A stretch of DNA of 64,000 nt. Origin: Adineta vaga (taxonomy: Eukaryota; Rotifera). The position numbers and the translations under genes are program-made. The notes under the pieces are model-generated. The model worked only from the letters and a program-made list of their open reading frames with translations, ran no database searches and was not told where the DNA came from. Positions 1 to 11,879 of the stretch are shown piece after piece. Location of the stretch: the NCBI GenBank assembly GCA_021613535.1, contig CP075497.1, positions 6,820,001 to 6,884,000 on the forward strand, in the 5' to 3' direction. How positions within the stretch are numbered: the first letter of the stretch is position 1; each line of letters begins with the position of its first letter.

Positions 1-1140
1 GTGGTATGAATTACAATGTGAAGAGTTGTGTATCATGTAAAGCATTCTTTCGACGAAATGCATTACGATCATCAGTATGTTCATTTCTACATTTTATAAT
101 ATTATATGAATGATTTTAATCGTTTAGAATGATTTGCATTGTAAATTAAAATATCACTGTGAGATAACAGTTGATACAAGAATAAAATGTCCAGCTTGCC
201 GTTTAAAAAAATGTTTTGATTTTGGAATGAAAAAAGAATTAATTCAATGCATTTCCAAAGCTCATTCTGACAGGAAAAATACTCAACAATCAACCGTGAG
301 AAAAACACAAGAAATGCATTTACCAGTGGTGTGTTCACTGTATAGTCTTTCTCAAATAATTTTATTCGTGTTTTATTTTAGCTTCAACCACTAAGCCTTC
401 TACGAAAAGATCATTCAACACTGACATCGAAACAATGGAATCTTCTTTCCAATGTAATCAATATTTATGATAAACAGAATATAATAAGTGATATACACTT
501 CATACTTAAAGAAGATTCTTTTTTACCAGTAAAATTACGTGCAAAACCAACAACTGCATTGAATTACATCAATAAGTGTATTTCAAGTGTTCAAATGATA
601 CTCAAACAATCACCTTATTTTCATTATCTAACATTCCACTCTCGTCAATCTCTTATATACAATAACATATATCTAACAAGTTGTTTAAATGCTGTGTTTG
701 TTAGTCGTGAAGTCGATCTTTGGAATAATACAGATTTTGGATTATCTTACAATACATTACTTGGAGCGGATTATTTCACACAATTTGCTTCAGTACCAAA
801 ACGATTAGATAATAATAGTGTACTTCAAAAAATGATGTTATTTATCATGGCATTTTCAAGTAATTATTCCATTGTTACGTTCGATAACAATGAAAATTTT
901 CATAATAAATCAAATTTGATTGATCTTAATCATGTACAAGATATCTTTGTAAATTTATTATGGAAATATTTAATTTATCAGTATGGATATATGGAAGCTG
1001 TACATCGATATTCATCTTTAATAAAGAGTGTTCTAGATGTTTTGCATGAATTAGAAGAACTGTCAAATAGTGCAATTTATTTACAAATGATGAATATGCT
1101 TATAAAACAAACAGAACAATTATTAATTTTTGATGAGTAG
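1..1140 (+). CDS. Nuclear hormone receptor, 5' end outside the window
   Basis: Ligand-regulated transcription factor family. Visible exons are <3..74, 128..295 and 382..1140; all joins are phase 0 with GT..AG introns of 53 and 86 bases. The first exon holds the end of zinc finger 1 (C-x2-C-K-A-F-F-R-R). The second holds finger 2 (Cys spacing 5-9-2, then CRLKKC). The third is a helical ligand-binding region ending at TAG. The P-box reads C-V-S-C-K-A, not the usual C-E-G-C-K-G/A. The gene is a paralogue of the receptor at 10654..11879 on the other strand: same intron positions, and the region around LLxKDxSTLT..WN is shared. No ligand or orthologue can be assigned. The first Cys pair of the DNA-binding domain lies left of the window. 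Confidence 0.88.
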
Positions 1141-1407
1141 TAACTAAGAATAAGATTCCCAATATTGGATAAAATACAATTCAATTTATTGTTCATAAGA
1201 TGAACAATTTTCATGCTATTATTTTGTTTCAATGGATGTTGTAACAGTCGATGTCTTTCATTATTCATGATAATCGATATTGATGATAGAATATAGAACA
1301 AGGATGTTCAATATAAATGATTTTTTTTTATATATCGATTACATAAAACAAAACGGAAAACACACGTGACCTGTACGTCGAAACAACAAGAAAAGAAAAC
1401 AAAGATT

Positions 1408-3136
1408 TTATGCTGATATAATAATATCTCCATTTTGTAGACATGTTACTTTAGGTAATGGTGATCGTTTTTTTGTTAATTGTTCGTTTGTTGTTAATGA
1501 AGCATGATCAATAAATGGATTAATACGTGTTAATGATGGTGACCGAATTTGTAATGGTATTCGTCGTTTATCTTCAAGTGTTTGATGTTGAGGATGAAAT
1601 CGAGGGGATAAATTTGATTCAGGTACGAGACCACGGACAAAAGTTGATTTGGTTAAAATATTTTCATAACTAACAGATGCAACTGATGGAATCATTTGTT
1701 CTTTTGATTGTTGTTGTTTTACTTGCCGATGATGATAATTATTATTATTTGTTGATGAATCACTTGAAAGAGCTGTTGATGTTGATTGAGCATATGAAGA
1801 TGAAGAAACTTTATCTTCAGCTGGTGTTGTTGATGCATGAATGCGATTTGACCGAATAAGTATAATAATAATAAGTATAATAAGAATAAAAAATAGGATA
1901 ATTGCTATTGTTATAAAAATTAAAGTACGAATGAATACTGTTGTTTGAGTTAAAGAATTAACTTGTTTACGTGTTGATGATAAAAGATTTTGAAATGATG
2001 TTGTTATTGTCGAGGAAAATATTACTTCTTCTTCTTCTTCTTCACCTTCATAAACTTGTCGTGAAATTGTTAATGGACGACATCGTTCACCATCACAATA
2101 AGTACCTAGAATTCATTAAAATCTTCCTCTTTTTGTTCTCAAATCAAATCTATTCTGTTTTATACCTGTTGGACATTTTCGTATATTCGATTCAATTAAA
2201 TGATCATCATCAAATTGACATTGTCCTGTTGGTTCTAATTCACAATCAAATACACCATTGATTTTTCTTACTTTTCGTGTTAATTTTGGACACAAACAAT
2301 ACGATGTTTCGCTTTCATCACACCATTTTAAACAACGTCGAGGAAATTTTGTACAATTACTTTGATCAATGGAATCCGTACATATACGTCCAACGCCAGC
2401 AATATCTATTGTTGAAATATTTTCATCGTAACATTGACATGTTTGAGTTAATTTATCGCAACGAACAAGATCTTTAACTGAAAAAGATTTTTGACAATCT
2501 TCATCGTATTGACATTTTGTATTAATTGGTTTTTCATAATTGATTTTAACATTAAAGGTTTCATTCGATGCAGTTAAATAGACTATTTCCTGACCACAAT
2601 CGTATGCTTTACATGAACGAAGAGAAATTTCGCCTAAAATCAATACATTTTCATCGTAAAGAAAAGAAAATGTTTCTTTTTTCATAGAAAAGAAAACTAT
2701 ACGAACCTGGTTGAAGAAAAAGAACGGATTGTAAACCAAGATCAGTGATATTCAGAACACTCGATTGTGTAGTCATATATTCTGCTGTTGATATTATTCG
2801 ATTGGTATTTTTATTCTGTCTCATTGTATATTGACATTCTGTAAATGTCAAATTAACTGGTTGATGTGCACACTTAATTAATAAAGGTACCAATAACATC
2901 CAACGATTGCCCAAATTATAAATAAGTGTATTACTAAGATTACTGTTTTGACCTAAGGAATAATAACCAATAAAATTGATGGAATTTGAATTGAGAATAT
3001 TGGCACCAAGTGATATATAAAGATTTGAATCAAACACACATTCAGATAAAACAACTGATGTACGAATATATGGGCATGAAGCCCAAATTTGACTTATAAC
3101 AATGAGAAGACAAATAAGGAACAATCGAATAAACAT
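1408..3136 (-). CDS. Cys-rich type I single-pass membrane protein, function unknown
   Basis: Exons (minus strand) are 3136..2707, 2633..2166 and 2105..1408. The lengths 430+468+698 give 531 residues plus TAA. A hydrophobic signal peptide occupies about residues 1-19. The ectodomain has several N-x-S/T sites and a Cys-rich part in exon 2 (for example C-x4-C around CQYDEDC, then C-x-C and W-C pairs) that resembles EGF/EB-like modules. A run of six Glu comes before one strongly hydrophobic helix at about residues 358-386. The cytoplasmic tail is about 145 residues, Ser/Thr/Asn rich and basic. I do not recognise an orthologue. The architecture suggests a cell-surface receptor or adhesion protein, but that is inference. 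Confidence 0.8.
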
Positions 3137-5179
3137 GGCATGGCGTATGTATTATTTACATGATAATCTAAAAGAATGAAAATGAACAACAAAAATAGTC
3201 ATAAAAAAATCGCTCAATATTCATTTTATTTAATAGATCTCACAGTTGGTGATTATTGTCAATTGTTTTGACACAGAAGTCGATGACTTACTGCCATTTA
3301 TTCATATACATATCTCGGATATTTCAATATAGAACAATGTGATTAGAACAGAATGGGCGTCACCCAGTCATAGAATAATCTCCTCCTCTCATCATCATCA
3401 TTATTCTATTGCAATTAACGATCTATCGACGTACCGAATGTTTCTCATCATCATCATCATAAGCACACTTCATGCGAATGATGTCGTTTGATTCTCATTT
3501 GTTTTCCCTTTCCTACAGTTTCTTTTATTGTCGAGACAGACTAACTATTTATTTTATTCAATATTATACTCAGTTGACTTACATTCACTATTATTCTTTT
3601 TCAAATCGATCTAATCAAACTAATCTAATATTTTCTTAAGAAATAATAGATCTTTTTTTTTAAGTATAACAAATAAAATTTAAAGATAAATACTTGCAAT
3701 CTTCACTGAAGATAATAAGAATAAGTATAAATAGGTATTGAATTGTTGAATATCATATATTCATAAGTGAATTTGTTTGACAATGAATGACTTGTCAAGT
3801 CGAATTAAATCGTTGGTGTATCAAAGAAATACAGTTCGAAACGAATGATCAACATGGTGATGTTATTTGTACACACTAAGCAAATGAATGGTTCATTCAC
3901 TCGTGAGTGCTAATAGGTCCCTGTCTGTGCAACTCGCAATATGGTAGTAGTATAGTGATGATTGTGGATAATCGTCTTAAATTTCCGCGTTGCTCTTATT
4001 CTTTCTTTTCCCGAACATTTACATCATACATACAGACATATATAAAAGCTAGAAAGATAGTCTTCCTTTCTTTCTTTCTTTCCTGTTCTCTCTCTCTCTC
4101 CTTCTCTCTAGTGTTCAACCGTTGTTTGTACAAATCACATGAAAGATAATCACTTTGTGATACATACACACGCACACCCTATACCGAGAGTTACGTTTTG
4201 TTTCTTTCTCTCTCTCTCTCGCTTGATTCTCTAGTGTACCCTAGTAAATGATGCTAATTACTGAATCTATCCGTTTTCCTGTTTAGAGATGACACATTCT
4301 CGTGAGGAAATATTTTACCTGTTATGATAATTGAATACTTAAACATCTGTTCATGATGCTGCTGGCAATAATAAAACTCAAATGAACAATGCCATTTTTT
4401 TCGGAAAAGATTATTATGATTGACAGTTACAATATTATATGACGACATAATTCATTTGATAAATATAGGGTATTGTTGGTGTTTTGCTAATGTCGGCACA
4501 TCACATCATACACTTTTCTCCTATAAATGTATCGCCTCAAGCCACCTAACTGTGATGGTATTGATTATATAACGAAAGAACAACAGTATGTATACTGTAT
4601 AATATATGTGAACGATCACTTCTAACATGATTGATTTTCTTTCTCTCTTGCGCTGTAGAAACATAGCTAAATAAATATTCCATCGACTCACGTACGCTTT
4701 TGAAGATGAACAAGACAGTATTTATGATTTATGTGTCTATAGATGATGATCATTTTTTGTTTTTCTTTCAAGTGATATTCATATTCAAGAATCGAATCGT
4801 ATTCGATGTCAAAGAAAATCATCATTAAATGAGACTCATGGTCAGTTTGATTTGTTGTTGTTTATATGATATTCTAAGTATCCATGTATGCCGATCAGAT
4901 TCATTGATCTATGTATATTTTCAGATGCGAGTCAAATAAACGTTAGATCATCTACAGTAATCTAATCTAATATCTCTCATTGAGTTTTCTTCTCGTATTT
5001 CATTCCCTGAACTGTAGTCAAATGAAATAATTGATTAATATTCTTCTTCCTCTTTTTCTTCGAGATAATATCAATTAGATATTTCATACGACATTTATAT
5101 TACAGAATGTTGAAAGAACTGTTATTGATAAGAGAAAATATGCAGAATTTTCTATTTTGATTATTTTATTTATTCATCA
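3137..5179. other. Intergenic, no gene seen
   Basis: AT-rich spacer between the divergent start of the membrane protein and the 3' end of the dioxygenase gene. It contains pyrimidine-rich runs (about 4060-4110 and 4206-4222) and ATC-type microsatellite stretches near 3390-3465. Short open frames here have no motif or plausible splice partners. Confidence 0.6.
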
Positions 5180-6337
5180 TTAATATTTGTTCCAATAATT
5201 AGTGCACGCTGATAAGCATCGAGTTTTTCTAAAGATACTCGGGGCAAACTCATACCAGAACCTATATGAACAAAGAACCGAAATATTTATGTCTAAATGT
5301 TCTTTTACTTGTTCAAAATTCTTACTAGCTTCGACTAAATCAGTACTCCAATGCGTTAATGTACAGTTATTTTGTACCATTAACTTTCTTTGCTTTTGAA
5401 ACTGACCTAATGTATAATCACGTATGAATACTGCTGGACTCATACTAACATAGGCAACAATTCGTAATAGATCAATAGGTTGATCACTCGATTGTTCTTG
5501 ATCAACAAATGCAGCTGAATTGCAATGTACAAGACGACTATCCCATACTACAAGATCACCAGCTTGACATTGAATGAATTTTCCTGTTGCACGACCACCA
5601 TCAAGAATGGAATGATCACTAGGGATACGTACAAAATCTTTTGAACGGCGAACAACATCAGTTAGTTCATTAAAACGTAAATGTGTGTACGGAAAGACAA
5701 TTAGACCACCTGTAGTCTCATCATGATTCGTCAACGCAACAAAACCTTGAATACAACATCGATCAGGTTTAGAAATTGGATTTTGATCAACATGATACCA
5801 TCCTGTTGTTGTTTTCCATGTTGGTTCAATATGCCAATTACGATAAACACCACAGCCATCAAATGAAACAAATAATTCATCTGTATCCCATATTTGAGAA
5901 TATACACGTTTGATATTTCGATTTGAACGAATATTCCACATAAAATCTGATTGACCAATACCGCAATCATTGATTATACCAAACGTACCATTACCCGGCC
6001 TAAAGATATGTAAATCAAAATACCAAAAAACAATCAACTGTATTTTGACCTTGATTTCTTACCAATTATTTGACCATGTTGTTGAATCATTACGTCGAAT
6101 ATGACGTCCAGGAATATTCTCTAAGAAATTCCATAACAATTCTTTATTGATATCAATTTCATTTTGTAACATAATATCACTGAAAATTGCGTAACCATGT
6201 TCATTTAAATGAGTAATACCCTCATTAAGACTGTTGGTATTTGTTATTGAAAAACGTGGTGTTAGTGTTGTATAATCAATACGTATATGATTTTTATCCA
6301 AACTGTAGTTTTCTATACTGTTCATCTCATTCATCAT
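5180..6337 (-). CDS. Phytanoyl-CoA dioxygenase (PhyH) family protein
   Basis: Fe(II)/2-oxoglutarate-dependent oxygenase fold. Exons are 6337..6063 and 5999..5180 (275+820 = 364 residues plus TAA); the 63-base intron splits a Trp codon. The iron-binding facial triad is visible as H161-x-D163 (in WYHVDQNP) and distal H250 (in DSRLVHCNS). A T-T-G-G-L/P-type loop follows the first pair, as is common in PhyH proteins. No peroxisomal targeting signal is evident at the C-terminus (ends W-N-K-Y). The substrate cannot be predicted: the family includes lipid, alkaloid and small-molecule hydroxylases. It is transcribed away from the intermediate filament gene spacer and has no obvious partner nearby. 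Confidence 0.87.
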
Positions 6338-7161
6338 TTTTGAATAGTGAAAATATTTCGTAAGTACCGCTAACAGGAGTCCAATTATTGAAGGGAAACT
6401 GTGGAAATCAGTGTAGAGACATACAAAAATGCGTCATGGCGAATCGGTTTAGCAGTATTGAAAACTAGTCGTAAATTGAAAATAGATGTCTAAACTGAAG
6501 AGTCTTCTTATCAATTCTAGTAATTATATTGTTATCCTACAATTATCACCTATAAGAGTTTTACTCTTAATCCACTTCTCTAACTCGTGAATTTTGTCAA
6601 ATGAATTTGTATCGAGTATTATTGCACAGTCAGTTACGTCTTGATTCACATTGATACGTGCAAAGGTCACATTTGCAACGGTATAGATTGCGTATTCTAC
6701 GTGTTATTAAATGAAAGAAAATCTATGACAAACACATTTGAGTGGTCCTATAAGACAAGTCCATCTGTTTTATAGAGAACTTCTAGCAATAAATTCAAGA
6801 CATATTTCTATAAAAGCATGTTCATTTTTAAACATGCTCACAAGTGCGATCTGAGACAAAAAATGCAGAATACATGTACTTATTTATCTCATCGAAAACA
6901 ATCCGAAGGACAAGGTTTTGATAGTTTTTTTTAAACGTTTTTTATTCAACAAAACAAATAACGTATAACAATGAAAAAACAAACTTTTTTCTTCTTCTTT
7001 CTTAAGTTCCTGCTTTATTGCTAAACTTTCTCGAAAGAAGGAAAACGTGAGACAAAAAAAACATCACGAAAACAAAACGAAAGAAGAAAAACAAACTTAA
7101 AACCAAAACGATATTTAAAAACCTAACATACTCAAAAGTTTTTTTTTCATCTAATGTTTAT
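6338..7161. other. Intergenic, no gene seen
   Basis: Spacer of about 0.8 kb with A/T homopolymer runs near 6925-7150, which probably form the 3' UTR and polyadenylation region of the intermediate filament gene. Nothing else is supported. Confidence 0.6.
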
Positions 7162-9173
7162 TTATTGCCATGTTTCACTGTATTGAGCTCTATTAATACC
7201 TTTTTCATCAAGTAGAACAATTTTCACATTTTCACCTTGACCTGTACTAGCCCATGCTGGAATAGCAGAAGCTACAAGACGACCATGTGATAGAACACTA
7301 TTTCCAGAATTTTCAACTTTATTCGAATAGACTCGAACACGTGTTCGTGCTTTAAGTACATATGTATCAGGAAATTGAAAGGTAAATTCTTCTCCATCAT
7401 TAACATTACGAACAAGTGTCCATCCTTTAAGCGGTTGATCAACACAGTTTGTTGCTGCGTTATTTATCGAAATAAAACCTGCTTGAACTTGATCAATATC
7501 AAATTTACCTAAAATAATATTACAGATTAAGATTGAACCTTCTGAAAAAGTATTCAGCTTCTTTGTTCGTTTTATCTCACCAGTTTTTGATATAGCACGT
7601 TGTGATTCGGTTTTTTTCACGGTTATAATCGATTTTGGCTCTTCGATTATAGTCTTTTCTTCTTTGCCATTCACGAGCGGAGTAGTATTACTATCATTGT
7701 TATTTTTATTGGTGATGTTGGTGGTAATAGTGTTAATATTAATATTAGGAATGGTAATTTTTGTTGCTTCTAAATCTAATAATCGTCTGTATGTTTCTAA
7801 TTCGAAATGTACAGAAAACCAATATTGTTTTCCAACTTCAATGTCTTCTGTTACTTGATTGATTTCATTTAATAATCGACTATATTCATTATCAAGACGA
7901 ATACGTTCTTCATCGATTTGATTCTTTTCTTTTTGTTTTGATATGTAAAGATCAATCAATGGACGGTATTCATTTTCAATTTCTTCACGTGCTTTTTCCG
8001 CTTGTTTTAATTCGTCATGTATTGTTTCAATTGAAATACGAGATGTTGTTGATGTTTCTTGAGGTTTATTAGCTTGATATGTTGAAATTTGTGTTTTAAC
8101 TTGTTCAATACGTTCAGTATAAGCATTTTCAAGAATAACTTTATTATTTTTTAATAAAACTTGAAAATCACTTTTGATATCATCAATTGCATTATCCAAT
8201 TCATTTGTATAGAATTGTTGTTGTTTGATTTGTTCATTAGCTATAAAATCAAGAAAAAAAAAGTCATGATCATAATAACAAATACAGAACTTTAAAGTCA
8301 ATTTCATTTGATCGTTTTTTTGTCTTACCAAGATCGTTTTTTTCTGTTTCATAAACTGCTTTTGTTAATAAGATTTGTTCTTCAATTGTTCGAAGGTTAC
8401 ATTCCAATCGGATATTATTCAAAACAAGATCATGTAATTCATCGTCAAGTTTCTTATGTAAATCATCCATTTGATTCATTTCAATCTTATTTGTTTGAGC
8501 AATTTTTTCTAAATCTTCAAAACGACGACTTAGATCTTTTAATTGCATCAACGTTTGTTTATATTCATTTTCTAATGCTTGACGACGATTATTATAAGAT
8601 TGATCTTCTTCTGTACGGATTTTATCTTTAAGTAAAGCTAATTCTTTCAATGCACGATTACGTTTACGAATAAAATGTTCGGTTAAAACAGCTGATTCAT
8701 CGATATCATTGCGTAGTTCACTCATTTCTGTTTCAAGATCATTATTATCGCGTTTATCCACACTTTCTAAAATTGAAAATGATCAAAAACGTTAGTATTC
8801 GTTTGAAAAACAACATTTTCTTACTTTTTTTCTGTTTTTCTGCATCAACTTTCTTTTGTAAATCATCATTTTTTTTACTTTTTTGTTGTAAAGAATTAAC
8901 ATAATTCGAAAATCGATTATTTAATTCATCCAATTCACTTTTTTGATCACGAATAAGCGATAAATGATCTACACTATTGAGTGAATCATTATTTAAATTG
9001 GTCTTTTTTGTTGTTGTTGTCGTATAATGATTCGTTGTTACAGTATGATAAGAATTTTCAAGTGGTACATTGGAATTTGATGTTGTATTGGTACTATTAG
9101 CAAGAGGTGTTGTCTGCGATTTAAGATTGTTCAAAAGTTGTTGTTGTTGATGTTTTTCTTTCTTTGAAGGCAT
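7162..9173 (-). CDS. Intermediate filament protein with lamin-tail domain
   Basis: Structural coiled-coil filament protein. Exons are 9173..8825, 8766..8329 and 8240..7162 (349+438+1079 = 621 residues plus TAA), both introns in phase 1. The head is about 75 residues and rich in Q, N, S and T. The rod opens with a helix-initiation motif (LDELNNRFSNYVNSLQ), runs as heptads over about 390 residues, and closes with a helix-termination motif (ELETYRRLLDLEAT). A linker with a basic patch (IKRTKKL) leads to a lamin-tail (LTD) Ig fold, GSI..GW..R..N..G to WASTGQGENV. The C-terminus ends Y-S-E-T-W-Q, so there is no CaaX prenylation box. It could be a cytoplasmic protostome-type IF that keeps the LTD or a non-farnesylated lamin. 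The missing CaaX favours the former, while the basic patch could be an NLS. Confidence 0.92.
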
Positions 9174-10653
9174 TTTAAACTCGAATGTTATCTGGTATAT
9201 GTAAGTATTTGCGAATATATGAAAAACTGTTTCTTCTTTTTCTTTTCGACTTTAAATATATACATACATATATATATATATATATATGTGGGCACATGTT
9301 GAATGTTCGATCGAGGGTTCAGAAAGCTTTGCTTTATTTGCACGATCATATGATATAGAATGGAGAGAAAATCAGCTGGATAAGGGAGACTATTGTTTAT
9401 TACAAAAGAATCAAAAGATGTCTATGGATGTAAGTTCGTATTAGTTTCGAGTGCATCTCTTTTTTATAATCATAAAGACTATCTATCATAGGCCGATTTG
9501 AACCATCGATGATTATTTTGAAAAGTATTCAGTGCATATGATAAAAAGAATGATGTTAAGTTCATCTTTTGTTTATTTGAAATCGAGAAGAAAATCTTTT
9601 GTTATTGTAAAGTTTATTTTATTGATATCAAAATCTATGAGATTTATATGAATTTGTGTTTTTTTGATGAGCGCGCATAATCTCGAGCAGCTACTGCCAA
9701 TAGATACACTTTTTTCCGGATATTTATTTGTCCAAAGCAACGAAGTAGGTCGGAGTTAGAATTGTGCTAATAATTTATCGTTAGCTCCATCATAGAATAT
9801 ATTTGTCAATGTACCATATATTTATTTCATTGATATACGATGGTCATCTCATTCAATATTAAACAAATTATTCGTTAGTTCAAAACTTTGTTCTATACTT
9901 TCACTTATCAATTGATTAGATAGTGCATGTCAGATAGAAAATTTTCCTTCATTGGTGTGGAGATTGAGTCTTGCGCGTAGTTTACCGAATGTTCTTCGGC
10001 TAAATCGTTAACAGAGAAAAGAAATCTCAACGAACAACGTATTGTTGGATGAGAGATTGTGTATCAATACTCCAAGGAAATGTATTTATTAAAAATAAAT
10101 ACGATTGAATGATCATTGAATGTACACTCTCAAGTAAAAGAAACAAACAATGATATTTACATACGTGTGACGGCATGAAAAAAAGATTTATTTTACATAA
10201 ACGATGATTCATGAATACTTTCAGACATTTTCCGTAATATCTGACGAACTGATCTAATGTCATGATGTTATTTTCAAATGATTATACTTACGATGTTCTA
10301 GAAAGTATTGGATCTTTTGAAAATTTGAAATGTAGATATGAGATCTGTTTTCTAGAGTTATGACATGTAAACATCAAGAAAGTATCCAGATATAGATCTG
10401 AAAAATCTGCTATTCAGCATATGTATAATAAACAGATCGAACGACAAATAATCTTAGTAATTCTACTTTTTTATACAACAAATCAGGAAGACAATCAATA
10501 TTCTAATTACAACAAACATATTAGAATCGATAATTGGAACAACATGTTTATTATCTTACAAAGGATTTCTTTTTTGATTATTTACATTTTTTTAAAGAAA
10601 TAGTAAAAAATAGAAATAACGATTGAAATTCTTGATTTCTTTGAGAAAATAAT
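9174..10653. other. Intergenic, no gene seen
   Basis: Upstream region of the intermediate filament gene and 3' flank of the second nuclear receptor. A TA dinucleotide tract lies at about 9265-9287. Short open frames at 10027-10263 and 10421-10603 have no recognisable motif and are not called. Confidence 0.6.
9265..9287. repeat. TA dinucleotide microsatellite
   Basis: Uninterrupted alternating T/A tract about 90 bases upstream of the intermediate filament start codon. Confidence 0.85.
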
Positions 10654-11879
10654 TTAATCATCTTTAGTCAATGAATGTGTCGTTTTGTCAATAAGTACAT
10701 TAATCATATCATCGTGTTCTCTACTACTGTTGTCATTCATTCGAAGAAGAAGTTCTAAATAAAATTTTACTAGATGATCTAAACGTCGTACAGCTCCTAA
10801 AAATCCATATTGATAAATCAGATATTTCCATAAAATAACAATAAACATATCTTGAATACGCATAAGTATAATTGAACTTGCTGTCGATGTCTCTGCTGAA
10901 GTTGTTATCTTATCCAATGAGACCAATGAACAATTAGTCGAAAATGCTAAAATTAGCATCATTATTTTAATAAGTGTTCCATTTTGATCCAATCGTGCTA
11001 AAAGATGTCGATTTTCTTTGACATATTCTTCCCCATAAATTTCATAACAATTTTGAAGATGTGTTGGATTGTCGAATATTTTTGTTTCTAAAGCAGCAAA
11101 CATAGAATTAAGTGCACCTACTCCATTTAAATTATTTTGAACAATAACGCGACGAACATCCGATGATAAATTATTAAAGCAAGGTGAACGTTGAAGAAGT
11201 GGTTCTATAGCAGTATAAAATGACACGACTAGATCCAATGTTATTGCTTTTTTCGAACGAATTTTTAGTGGTAATGATGCATGTTCACGAAGTAAACATT
11301 GAGTTCGTATGATAAGATTTTGTTCGTCATATATATGAATAACATTCGATAGTGTATTCCATTCATCAAATGTTAATGTTGAACGATCTTTATTTAAAAG
11401 ACTAATTGTTGTAGGCTATAGAAAATGAATTTTTGAATGTTTTTCAATTAAATCAATAGAAAAAGAAAAGAAACCTGAGGTAGAATTGATATTTGTTCTT
11501 CTTCATTTGATGATTCTCTTTGTTGGCGTTGTCCAGAACTTGTTAGTATTTTAGCTGAAACACGAATTAATTTTGGATTCATACCAAGAGAAAGACATTT
11601 CTTTAAACGACATGCAGAACATGCACCACGAGTTTGTTGTGTTATAATACAATCATTATTGAGAAGACATTGAAATTCTTTCTAAGACAATAAAATCAAT
11701 TATTTTTGCTTTTTTTAAATAAAACTTACTGCATTTTGAGCGGCATGTCTTCGGAAAAAAGCTTTACAAGACATACATGTAATGACCTCAAAGTTCATTC
11801 CACGGGCGATATCACCGCATACTAAACAAATAAGAGTTGGATGTGATGTTCGTTTTAATGAGATCTTCTTCGATTTCAT
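10654..11879 (-). CDS. Nuclear hormone receptor, complete
   Basis: Zinc-finger transcription factor. Exons are 11879..11730, 11681..11475 and 11415..10654 (150+207+762 = 372 residues plus stop), all phase 0. Finger 1 uses C18, C21, C35 and C38 (P-box C-M-S-C-K-A, then FFRR). Finger 2 uses C55, C61, C71 and C74, followed by RLKKC. The hinge is Q/E/S rich, and a ligand-binding region of about 250 residues follows. Intron positions match the receptor at the left edge, and the first LBD segment aligns well with it, so the two are dispersed inverted paralogues. A splice-acceptor-like CTCTTCAG sits about 15 bases upstream of the ATG and suggests a 5' UTR intron or trans-spliced leader site. The ligand and the named subfamily are unknown. 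Confidence 0.92.

Noticed and set aside
9485-9520. GGTTCAAATC-like T-arm on the minus strand, a possible tRNA
   Set aside because: The flanking bases do not form a T-stem, and no acceptor or anticodon stem can be built around it.
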